This document shows, in pieces, positions 1 through 5,172 of a DNA stretch of 8,100 bases (the stretch's first letter is position 1; every line of letters begins with the position of its first letter). This DNA comes from SZUA-430 sp046153995 (GTDB lineage Bacteria > Pseudomonadota > Alphaproteobacteria > Micropepsales > Micropepsaceae): NCBI GenBank assembly GCA_046153995.1, contig JBJXEH010000221.1, positions 1-8,100 on the forward strand. The letters are read 5' to 3'. The translations under genes and the position numbers were made by a program. The notes below the pieces were generated by a model. The model was not told where the DNA came from. It was given only the letters and a program-made list of their open reading frames with translations, and ran no database searches.

Positions 1-19
1 ATCAGACAACGGCAAATCG

Positions 20-442
20 ATGGATCATCTGCTGCAGCTCGCAACAGGGATCGTGTCGTCCTATGTCAGCCACAACCAAGTGCCGATGGCCGAAGTGCCG
101 ACTATTTTGAAGAGCGTGCATTCGGTGTTGGCGGGATTGGTCTCGGGCACGGCAACCGAAGGCACCGCCGCCGGCAAACCCGCAGTCTCGGTGAAGAAGT
201 CGATCGGCGATGACTTCATCATCTGCTTGGAAGACGGCAAGAAGCTAAAAATGCTGAAGCGTTATTTGCGCTCGAACTACAATTTGTCGCCCGAAGAATA
301 CCGCGCGAAGTGGGGCTTGCCCGCCGACTATCCCATGGTCGCGCCAGCCTACGCGCGCCAGCGCTCGGAGTTTGCCAAGAAGATTGGCCTGGGTCGTGTT
401 CCGGCTAGCACAGGCCGCGGCCGGCGCAAGAAAGCCGCCTGA
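20..442 (+). CDS. MucR/Ros-family transcriptional regulator lacking most zinc ligands (5' end uncertain)
   Basis: MucR/Ros proteins are small alphaproteobacterial DNA-binding regulators (about 130-150 residues) acting on exopolysaccharide, motility, virulence or cell-cycle genes. The 140-residue product shows the family layout: an N-terminal helical oligomerisation segment (IVSSYVS, about 11-17), a variable linker, then the DNA-binding core with the hallmark LSPEEYRAKWGLPADYPMVA at 89-108 and a basic tail. The usual Cys-x2-Cys-x9-His-x4-His zinc site is degenerate. Cys69 is kept, but the other three positions are Asp72, Tyr82 and Tyr87. Zinc-free members of the family are known, so loss of metal need not mean loss of function. 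ATG at 20 has no clear Shine-Dalgarno, and the frame is open to the window edge (codons from base 2), so the true start may lie upstream. It converges on the unrelated minus-strand island. The family call is secure; target genes cannot be read from here. Confidence 0.93.
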   Translation: MDHLLQLATGIVSSYVSHNQVPMAEVPTILKSVHSVLAGLVSGTATEGTAAGKPAVSVKKSIGDDFIICLEDGKKLKMLKRYLRSNYNLSPEEYRAKWGLPADYPMVAPAYARQRSEFAKKIGLGRVPASTGRGRRKKAA

Positions 443-443
443 C

Positions 444-490
444 ACTCGAAACAGTTCGCTTCGAGTCTGACGGGGACACGATTACCCGTC
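444..490. terminator. Two adjacent inverted repeats between convergent genes
   Basis: Just after the mucR-like stop, ACTCGAA (444-450) pairs with TTCGAGT (460-466) across a 9-base loop. GACGGG (469-474) pairs with CCCGTC (485-490) across a 10-base loop. They lie in the 72-base gap between two convergent genes, where a bidirectional transcription stop would be expected. Neither stem is followed by a T run on either strand, so a classical intrinsic terminator is not shown. This is a weak call from position and symmetry. Confidence 0.3.
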
Positions 491-514
491 ACCGCACTCC
501 CGCCATTACTGTGT

Positions 515-850
515 TTACCAGAATGCCGATACGCAGTCTTCCGCTATGATTTCTGCAAAGGCTTGGCCTTGTAGAACAAAGCGATATGCAAAAACGTCAT
601 CGCTTAGCTTCATAACGATAAAGTCTTCGACCACGGAACCAGAAGTGAAATCTGAGAATTTCATTTTCATCGGCCGAATAAATATGGCTTTCGCTCTATA
701 ACGTTCAGTTTTTTTGCGTGATCGACTACGCATTTGCGTCTTGACGCCCTGCCGGGTCGCAGGCGCTAACAAGCGAAATCTGAGTTCCAACAATTCGTGC
801 TGCAAGGACCAATCTTCAAGTGCCCACCCGTTGAAAACACCCCGTTTCAT
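515..850 (-). CDS. Small hypothetical protein, second gene of a coupled pair; possible immunity protein
   Basis: I do not recognise this 111-residue protein. It has no evident signal peptide or membrane segment. The N-terminal third is helical and leucine-rich (about residues 10-30), followed by a strongly basic patch (RSRSRKK, about 41-47). The second half alternates hydrophobic and acidic stretches suggestive of beta strands (SVVEDFIVMKLSDD, about 72-85). Its ATG (850-848) overlaps the TGA of the upstream gene as ATGA, so translation is probably coupled. The base composition is clearly richer in A+T than the catabolic genes, and codon choice is relaxed, which fits recent acquisition. It is the last gene of a minus-strand run behind the RHS tip, the place where polymorphic-toxin loci usually carry immunity genes. 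That role is inferred from position only. Confidence 0.6.
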   Translation of the reverse strand: MKRGVFNGWALEDWSLQHELLELRFRLLAPATRQGVKTQMRSRSRKKTERYRAKAIFIRPMKMKFSDFTSGSVVEDFIVMKLSDDVFAYRFVLQGQAFAEIIAEDCVSAFW

Positions 851-1230
851 CTAAGCGCAAGTCTCTTCTTTAACCTCTCTGGCACGCGCCCGAGCGGTTG
901 TGAGCTTTTTACGTGGAATACTTTCTCGAAGCGAAAGGAGATTTTGCCTTTGTCAAACACAATATCTAAAAGATTTCGAGGCTTGCCGCCGACCGATTCC
1001 TCCCTGATCGCATATGATTTCATTTCCGGGAAGAATGGGCTCATCTCCACATTGACGGCCTTCATCGAGGCGCCAATGAGAAACACTTGAACATTGGTCA
1101 TTGAGCTCAAATCGGGGGATGGTTTGTGGAACCATAAAACTATGGATTCCGTAGAAAGACAGTCAATGCGGTTGTGCATCACATAACCGTCTATCGCAGG
1201 AAACTCGGCTCTGGCGTCTGAAATAGACAT
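847..1230 (-). CDS. Small hypothetical protein directly downstream of the RHS tip; candidate immunity protein
   Basis: This 127-residue protein matches no family I can name. It looks soluble and cytoplasmic: no signal peptide, no long hydrophobic helix. The middle and C-terminal parts show beta-strand-like alternation (NVQVFLIGA about 46-54; LLDIVFDKGKISFRFEKVFHV about 87-107), ending in a basic tail (RVPERLKKRLALR). The ATG at 1230 has a good Shine-Dalgarno (GAGGAAG on the minus strand, a few bases upstream), which supports it as a real start. It begins 71 bases after the annotated end of the RHS tip. If the tip's G tract were one base shorter, the tip would stop 22 bases away. Its own stop overlaps the next ATG (ATGA). 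A+T-richer composition than the surroundings suggests acquired DNA. An immunity role is plausible from gene order but unproven. Confidence 0.65.
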   Translation of the reverse strand: MSISDARAEFPAIDGYVMHNRIDCLSTESIVLWFHKPSPDLSSMTNVQVFLIGASMKAVNVEMSPFFPEMKSYAIREESVGGKPRNLLDIVFDKGKISFRFEKVFHVKSSQPLGRVPERLKKRLALR

Positions 1231-1363
1231 CTTTCTTCCTCATCTCCCGTTTTTACTCGAAGTTCGGCTCGCCACCCGGATTGCCGAACAGCCAGCCTGG
1301 ATCACCTAGTAGTGGGAATCGGTTCCAATTTAGCCGCTTGTCCCTGGCTGATAGGACGCGAGG

Positions 1364-1374
1364 CCCCCCCCCCC
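1364..1374 (-). repeat. Homopolymeric G11 tract (C11 on plus strand) inside the RHS tip
   Basis: Eleven consecutive C on the plus strand read as G11 in the coding strand and encode the end of Ser plus three Gly and the start of Ala (SGGGA). Tracts of this length slip during replication. As written, the frame continues 20 residues to a TGA at 1304-1302. With one G fewer, it would run 36 residues to a TAA at 1255-1253. With one G more, it would stop after about a dozen residues. This is a candidate contingency locus, or a place where the sequence is unreliable. Confidence 0.8.
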
Positions 1375-1570
1375 GACTCTGTAACAAAGGACCGCGTCAG
1401 GCCGTCGGTACATTTGTAATTGCAGGCCACGTAACCCCTCATTGCTCCTCCCAGTTCTTGTTCGTTGTCCAAGCGGCAGGTGTGGGCGACCTCATTGCAG
1501 TACTTTTGATCACCAAGGCGGTTCTTCAACCAATCCAGAAGCAGGTCAACTGATGGAGCAGGTGCCGACT

Positions 1571-1589
1571 GTCGACCTTCGGGGTCGAC
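1571..1589. repeat. Perfect 7-bp inverted repeat at the RHS core/tip junction
   Basis: GTCGACC (1571-1577) and GGTCGAC (1583-1589) are exact inverted copies around a 5-base TTCGG loop, the kind that forms very stable hairpins in RNA. The hairpin sits on the codons for VDPEGR, the last conserved residues before the variable tip. It may reflect only codon choice for this motif; a role in recombination or transcription is speculative. Confidence 0.5.
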
Positions 1590-1638
1590 CAACTTGACCG
1601 GATTTCCGCTTACGTACGCGTATATATTGATCCCGCCC

Positions 1639-1857
1639 TCAAGCCCAATCGGGTCGCTCTCCAGATACCGCCCGACGTTCGCGTCGTAGTCGCGGTGGCG
1701 CGCTCACAAAGCCGCACTCCTCCGTTCCTGGCCCGACAATTGTGCACCAACCTTGAATTCCGGAGGGTAGCGCCGCTGCAGGCCGCGCCTGGCTGAAGAA
1801 GACTGTGATCGCGGTGGTGAGAATGGCGAGTGTGGCTAGCAGGTCGCGTGCGCGCAT
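1639..1857 (-). CDS. Signal-peptide ORF leading out of frame into the RHS core
   Basis: The ATG at 1857 has a strong Shine-Dalgarno (AGAGGA on the minus strand, 5 bases upstream), so initiation here is credible. The first 29 residues look like a Sec signal peptide: MRARD, hydrophobic core LLATLAILTTAITVFF, then ARPAAA as a plausible cleavage site. About 20 residues of mature sequence follow, with two Cys (GWCTIVGPGTEECGF). From about residue 52 the frame runs across the RHS core in the wrong phase (APPRLRRERR...), giving an arginine-rich shadow until the stop at 1641-1639. Deleting one base of GTGAGCGCGCC would give ...CGFVARHRDYDANVGRY, a natural-looking RHS join. I infer this is the true 5' end of the RHS-tip gene, now frameshifted. 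A separate short secreted peptide is the alternative. Confidence 0.6.
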   Translation of the reverse strand: MRARDLLATLAILTTAITVFFSQARPAAALPSGIQGWCTIVGPGTEECGFVSAPPRLRRERRAVSGERPDWA

Positions 1858-2078
1858 GAGTTCCTCTTCCTGCGGGATGGCGCTCCCGCACGATTCTGAA
1901 CGGCTGACCGAAGAGTTAGACTTCCGTCAAACGATATGCCTGCCGGGATATCGCGGGCAACAGAGTCACGGTTGCGCGGCGACACAGACATCACTACCGC
2001 GCGAGCGCTGCAACCCGGAAGCGAATTTCAAAAGGCATGTCTGGTTACCGCTCGTAGGCAAAGGAAGAATGCCGCCTA
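1858..2078. other. Intergenic stretch upstream of the RHS-tip gene; no gene seen
   Basis: About 220 bases between the start of the minus-strand signal-peptide ORF and the terminator of the MarR gene. It must hold the promoter of the RHS-tip run if that run is expressed. The best -35-like hexamer on the minus strand is TTGACG near 1930, but no convincing -10 follows, so I do not call a promoter. The open frames crossing it are rich in Arg, Ser and Pro, lack ribosome binding sites, and show no family motif. Confidence 0.5.
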
Positions 2079-2128
2079 AATCTCGTAAAAAGCAAAACGG
2101 CGGCCGCTCTTGGGAGCAGCCGCCGTTT
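2079..2128 (-). terminator. Intrinsic terminator of the MarR gene / catabolic run
   Basis: A ten-base stem (2095-2104 with 2119-2128, AAACGGCGGC / GCCGCCGTTT) is extended, after one mismatch, by four more pairs (2106-2109 with 2114-2117) closing a TTGG loop. On the minus strand the stem is followed by TTTTGCTTTTT. It begins about 20 bases after the MarR stop codon. Structure, U-rich tail and position all fit rho-independent termination of minus-strand transcription. Confidence 0.85.
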
Positions 2129-2147
2129 GTGTTTCTACGCTTATCGA

Positions 2148-2657
2148 TTAGAGGCGGTAGCGAACCTGGTCCAACCAGAACCGCTCAAGCTTCTGCAGCG
2201 CCTTGTTCAGAGAAGAAAATTCCGACACCTGCAGGCCGCCGGTGGGCTCCACCAAGTGCACATGACGGTCGAAGAGGCCGGCGACGATCACGCGGATGCT
2301 CTTGCCCTTATCAGTCAAGCTGACGCGCACCGTGCGGCGATCGGCGTCCGAGCGGACGTGATTGATGTAACCGCCTTCGACCAGCTTCTTCAGATTGTAC
2401 GACACGTTCGAGCCCAGATAGTGGCCCCGCGTGCGCAGTTCGCCCGCCGTCAACTCCTGCTCGCCGATGTTGAACAGAAGCAGTGCCTGCACACTGTTCA
2501 CGTCGGGCTGGCCGACGCGCTCTAGCTCGTCTTTGATCACGTCGAGCAATTGGCGATGCAAGCGCTCGATCAGGTTCAAGCACTCGAGGTAGCGCGGCTT
2601 CGCGCTGGCCTCTTCGTGTTGCTCTACCGGCTGACGTACCGTCGCTGTAACGCTCAT
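2148..2657 (-). CDS. MarR-family transcriptional regulator, LdtR-like
   Basis: This is a winged helix-turn-helix repressor of 169 residues that should act as a dimer on DNA. The core resembles the alphaproteobacterial LdtR type: NLIERLHRQLLDVIKDEL (28-45), VQALLLFNIGEQELTAGEL (56-74), a recognition-helix region LGSNVSYNLKKLVEGGYI (81-98), and a wing with the MarR signature DADRRTVRVSLTDKG (104-118). In Candidatus Liberibacter, LdtR controls an L,D-transpeptidase gene and stress tolerance. The target here is unknown. I prefer the ATG at 2657 because AGGTGG lies 8 bases upstream; a GTG at 2669 would add four residues but lacks a ribosome binding site. It lies 86 bases behind mmsB in the same direction and ends in a strong terminator, so it may be the last gene of the valine run. 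Short palindromes just upstream could be its operator. Confidence 0.9.
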   Translation of the reverse strand: MSVTATVRQPVEQHEEASAKPRYLECLNLIERLHRQLLDVIKDELERVGQPDVNSVQALLLFNIGEQELTAGELRTRGHYLGSNVSYNLKKLVEGGYINHVRSDADRRTVRVSLTDKGKSIRVIVAGLFDRHVHLVEPTGGLQVSEFSSLNKALQKLERFWLDQVRYRL

Positions 2658-2691
2658 GACTGAACCCACCTGTTTTGGGCTTTTCGCCCTA

Positions 2692-2723
2692 TGACGGGTG
2701 TCACATTAGGCATGGCCGCCTAA
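2692..2723. promoter_or_regulatory. Two palindromes between mmsB and the MarR gene; possible operator
   Basis: TGAC-GGGT-GTCA (2692-2703) and TTAGGC-ATGGCC-GCCTAA (2706-2723) are both perfect inverted repeats. They sit in the 86-base gap just upstream of the MarR start. MarR regulators usually bind short palindromes near their own promoter, so autoregulation is a fair guess. The second could instead be a weak hairpin at the end of mmsB, although no T run follows it. Confidence 0.35.
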
Positions 2724-2743
2724 GACCGGCTTAAGTCGCGTGC

Positions 2744-3649
2744 CTAATTTCCGGTTAAAGCGTGAGGGTTTCCGCGCAGAAGCTGGATGATCCCGGAAAA
2801 ATCGCGGCCTCCGGCGCCGGCGGATTCGAACATGCTGTAAAGCGCCGTCGCCTGCGCACCCAACGGCGTCGAGGCCCCTGCCGTTTGCGCTGCGTTTTGC
2901 GACAGTTTCAGATCCTTCAGCATCATCGAAGCCGTGAACCCCGGCTGATACTCTCGGTTCGCGGGTGACGCCGGAACGGGCCCAGGCACCGGGCAATAGC
3001 TGGTCAGGCTCCAGCACTGCCCCGACGCCGTCGAAGAAATCTTGAACAGCGTCTCGTGGCTCAAGCCTAACTTCTCGGCCAACACGAACGCCTCGCATGT
3101 CCCGATCATCGAAATCGCAAGCAGCATGTTGTTGCAGATCTTTGCCGCCTGCCCCGTGCCCGCGCCGCCCGCGTGAAAGATGTTCTTGCCCATCTTATCG
3201 AGGATCGGCTTCGCGCGCCCGAACGCAGCCTCATCCCCGCCGACCATGAAGGTCAGCGTGCCCGCCGACGCGCCACCGACACCGCCTGAAACGGGTGCAT
3301 CGAGGAATTCTACGCCCGCGAGCTTCGACGCCGCATGCACATCGCGCGCCGCCGCCACATCGATCGTGGACGAATCGATGAATAACGTCCCGGCTTTCGC
3401 CGTCTTCAAAATGCCGCTGTCGCCCAGATAAACCTGCCGCACGTGTTGACCCGCAGGCAGCATCGTGACGACGGCGTCTTGCTCGCGCGCCGCGTCGCCG
3501 GCCGAGCCGCGCGAATGCGCACCCGCCGCAACGGCTTTCTCGACCGCAGCGGCCGCCATGTCGAACACCGCGACATCGTGCCCAGCCTTGACCAGATTGG
3601 CAGCCATCGGCCCACCCATGTTTCCAAGTCCGATGAATCCGATGCGCAT
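2744..3649 (-). CDS. mmsB: 3-Hydroxyisobutyrate dehydrogenase
   Basis: It oxidises 3-hydroxyisobutyrate to methylmalonate semialdehyde with NAD in valine catabolism, in the cytoplasm. The 301-residue length is normal for the family. The N-terminal Rossmann domain opens with GFIGLGNMGGPMAANL (4-19). The substrate motif DAPVSGGVGGASAGTL spans 117-131 or so. The catalytic lysine is Lys170 in GQAAKICNNML, with the companion Asn174. The C-terminal helical domain carries MLKDLKLSQNAA (243-254) and ends in the usual RDFSGIIQLL. The ATG at 3649 has GGGAG about 8 bases upstream. It follows the 3-hydroxyisobutyryl-CoA hydrolase gene by 71 bases on the same strand, so its substrate is the product of its neighbour. 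That context argues against other beta-hydroxyacid dehydrogenases such as tartronate semialdehyde reductase. Confidence 0.95.
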   Translation of the reverse strand: MRIGFIGLGNMGGPMAANLVKAGHDVAVFDMAAAAVEKAVAAGAHSRGSAGDAAREQDAVVTMLPAGQHVRQVYLGDSGILKTAKAGTLFIDSSTIDVAAARDVHAASKLAGVEFLDAPVSGGVGGASAGTLTFMVGGDEAAFGRAKPILDKMGKNIFHAGGAGTGQAAKICNNMLLAISMIGTCEAFVLAEKLGLSHETLFKISSTASGQCWSLTSYCPVPGPVPASPANREYQPGFTASMMLKDLKLSQNAAQTAGASTPLGAQATALYSMFESAGAGGRDFSGIIQLLRGNPHALTGN

Positions 3650-3720
3650 GCGTGTTCTCCCGACGTTTTCCGTGACACCGTTATAGGCCGAATTTCGGAT
3701 CGCGTTAACTGCGAACCGCC

Positions 3721-4758
3721 TCAGTCAAGACGCAAATCACCGCCCGGCAACGCTGCAAAGTGCGCCGTCACGTCCTCCGCTTTCACATCGCCCAGCGTTG
3801 CAGGTTTCCACTTCGGCGCATTGTCTTTCTCGACGATCACCGCGCGCACGCCCTCATAGAAGTCGTGCCCGCGCATGAACCGGTTCGTCAGCCGGAACTC
3901 CAGCTGCATGCATTCTTCGAAGCCGCGCTGCCGCCCCTCGCGCAGCTGACGGAACGTCACTTTGAGGCTCGTCGGCGACTTCGTCTTGAGCGCCTTCAGG
4001 GTCTCCACGGCGAACATCGATGTGTCGCTCTCGAGCGAAGCGACAATCGCCTCGACCGTTCCATGGGCGAAATGCCGGTCGATCAGCGGCTGCAGCCCTG
4101 AAATCTTTGACGCATTCGCAGGCGCGACGGCAAAGCGAGACAACGTCCGCTCGTATGGCTCACCAGAATCCGCCAACGCCGCGATCAATGCCTCGTGCTG
4201 TGCCGCCGGCACGATATGCGTCGCTATCCCCGCGTACTTTGCGTCGATGACGTCAAGGCGCGCGCCCGCAAGCCCCAGATACATCCCAAGCTCGCCCGGC
4301 AGCCGCGGCAAGAAGTACGTGCCGCCGACATCGGGAAAGAGCCCAATCCCCGTCTCGGGCATTGCAAACACCGTGCCCTCACCGCACACGCGCTGCCGCC
4401 CGTGCACGGACACGCCGACCCCACCGCCCATGACGATCCCGTTGATCAGCGCAATGTAAGGCTTTGGATAACGCTTGATATACGTGTTGAGCTTGTACTC
4501 GCGCTCATAGAAATCGATCACATAAGGCGTTCCCGCCTTGCCGGATTCGTGTAGCGCCCTGATGTCACCGCCCGCACAGAAAGCGCGCTCCCCGGCGCCG
4601 CGCACGACGACAAGTTCCACAACATCGTCGCTGCGCCAAGCCGCAAGTTGCGTCTGCATCGCATCGACCATGCCGAGCGTCAGCGCGTTTAACGCCTTCG
4701 GCCGGTTCAGGGTCATCAACCCAACCCTGCCCCGCACCTCGAACAACACGTCTTCCAT
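3721..4758 (-). CDS. 3-Hydroxyisobutyryl-CoA hydrolase (enoyl-CoA hydratase/isomerase superfamily)
   Basis: It hydrolyses 3-hydroxyisobutyryl-CoA to 3-hydroxyisobutyrate and CoA, the thioesterase step of valine degradation. The 345 residues show a crotonase fold: LNRPKALNAL (17-26), oxyanion-hole segments AFCAGGDIRAL (59-69) and NGIVMGGGVGVS (106-117), and the diagnostic PETGIGLFPDVGGTYFLPRL (134-153). Glu135 and Asp143 fall where the human enzyme (HIBCH) has its catalytic Glu169 and Asp177. The C-terminal signature FYEGVRAVIVEKDNAPKWKP (300-319) separates this group from ordinary enoyl-CoA hydratases. Residue 126 to 131 (GEGTVF) lies in the usual substrate-loop position. The start at 4758 has GAAGGA upstream. 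It sits 12 bases after the small membrane-protein gene and 71 bases before mmsB, so an operon is likely. Confidence 0.94.
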   Translation of the reverse strand: MEDVLFEVRGRVGLMTLNRPKALNALTLGMVDAMQTQLAAWRSDDVVELVVVRGAGERAFCAGGDIRALHESGKAGTPYVIDFYEREYKLNTYIKRYPKPYIALINGIVMGGGVGVSVHGRQRVCGEGTVFAMPETGIGLFPDVGGTYFLPRLPGELGMYLGLAGARLDVIDAKYAGIATHIVPAAQHEALIAALADSGEPYERTLSRFAVAPANASKISGLQPLIDRHFAHGTVEAIVASLESDTSMFAVETLKALKTKSPTSLKVTFRQLREGRQRGFEECMQLEFRLTNRFMRGHDFYEGVRAVIVEKDNAPKWKPATLGDVKAEDVTAHFAALPGGDLRLD

Positions 4759-4770
4759 AGAGATGATCCT

Positions 4771-5172
4771 TCAGGCCGGCACGCGCGGCATGCGCTGAGG
4801 CCACACGCCGCTGACAAGACCAATGCCGTAAGCCCAAGCTAGCCACGCTGCGAAGAGCCGCTCTTGTGGCGCAGTCATGTCGGGGAACACGCGATCGATA
4901 AAGAGCGTTGTAAACGCATCGGCGATGAGCCCGACCGCGCAAATTAGAATGGCAGCCCCCGCCCGCTCCATCGGCGGTGTTTGAAACGCATAAAAGAAAA
5001 ACCAACCGACGGCGAACACCAGCCACGCGGTGAGCAGGAACAACCCCACACCCCAGGCGAAGCTATCCGGCACGAAAATCAGGTCACCCGCCCAACGGAT
5101 GATCAGCGTTGCCTCGAACCAAATCAAAAGCCCATACCCCAGCGCCCAAAGCGCGACCCGCTGCGAGATCAT
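4771..5172 (-). CDS. Small four-helix membrane protein (DUF5367-like)
   Basis: The 133-residue protein has four predicted membrane helices at about 5-27, 38-63, 71-92 and 104-124, with short loops and no signal peptide. The segments GLIADAFTTLFIDRVFPDM (81-99) and LFAAWLAWAYGIGLVSGV (106-123) remind me of the DUF5367 family, whose function is not known; I hold that family name with moderate confidence. Its ATG overlaps the TGA of the acyl-CoA dehydrogenase gene as ATGA, and the next gene starts 12 bases after its stop. It is thus embedded in the valine operon and probably translated by coupling. No transporter or enzyme motif is visible, so a link to branched-chain substrates is only suggested by position. 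Confidence 0.85.
   Translation of the reverse strand: MISQRVALWALGYGLLIWFEATLIIRWAGDLIFVPDSFAWGVGLFLLTAWLVFAVGWFFFYAFQTPPMERAGAAILICAVGLIADAFTTLFIDRVFPDMTAPQERLFAAWLAWAYGIGLVSGVWPQRMPRVPA

Larger units (their letters stand above)
1302..1703 (-). pseudogene. RHS repeat-associated core fragment with variable C-terminal tip (no own start; frameshifted)
   Basis: The frame opens right after a TGA at 1706-1704 and encodes 133 residues. The first 40 or so are an unmistakable RHS repeat-associated core: RHRDYDANVGRYLESDPIGL, then GGINIYAYVSGNPVKLVDPEG. In RHS/YD proteins this motif closes the beta-cage and is followed by a variable, often toxic, tip. Here the tip is about 90 residues. It carries two Cys pairs (CNEVAHTC and CNYKC) and a Gly-rich stretch encoded by a G11 tract, and matches no toxin I can name. 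There is no credible start in this frame; the only initiator-like codon is a TTG at 1592 inside the core. The large N-terminal RHS cage is absent. Upstream, one base out of frame, lies a well-initiated signal-peptide ORF (1857). Removing one base near 1705 would fuse them. It is therefore either a decayed RHS gene, a displaced tip cassette, or a sequencing error. The RHS identity is certain; function is not. Confidence 0.85.

Noticed and set aside
797..1090. A 97-codon plus-strand frame opposite the small gene pair
   Set aside because: The minus-strand pair has a ribosome binding site and an ATGA overlap; the plus-strand frame has neither and starts inside the opposing gene.
1695..1712. Programmed +1 frameshifting between the signal-peptide ORF and the RHS core
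   Set aside because: No recognised slippery site (such as the CUUUGAC type) or stimulatory element lies in the right phase, so an indel or sequencing error is simpler.
1610..1891. A minus-strand frame starting at 1891 over the signal-peptide ORF
   Set aside because: Its product is Arg/His/Thr-rich noise; the frame starting at 1857 has the Shine-Dalgarno and a proper signal peptide.
1805..2323. A 172-codon plus-strand frame across the intergenic region
   Set aside because: It crosses the MarR terminator and the MarR gene on the other strand, has low-complexity Arg/Ser/Pro composition, and no ribosome binding site.
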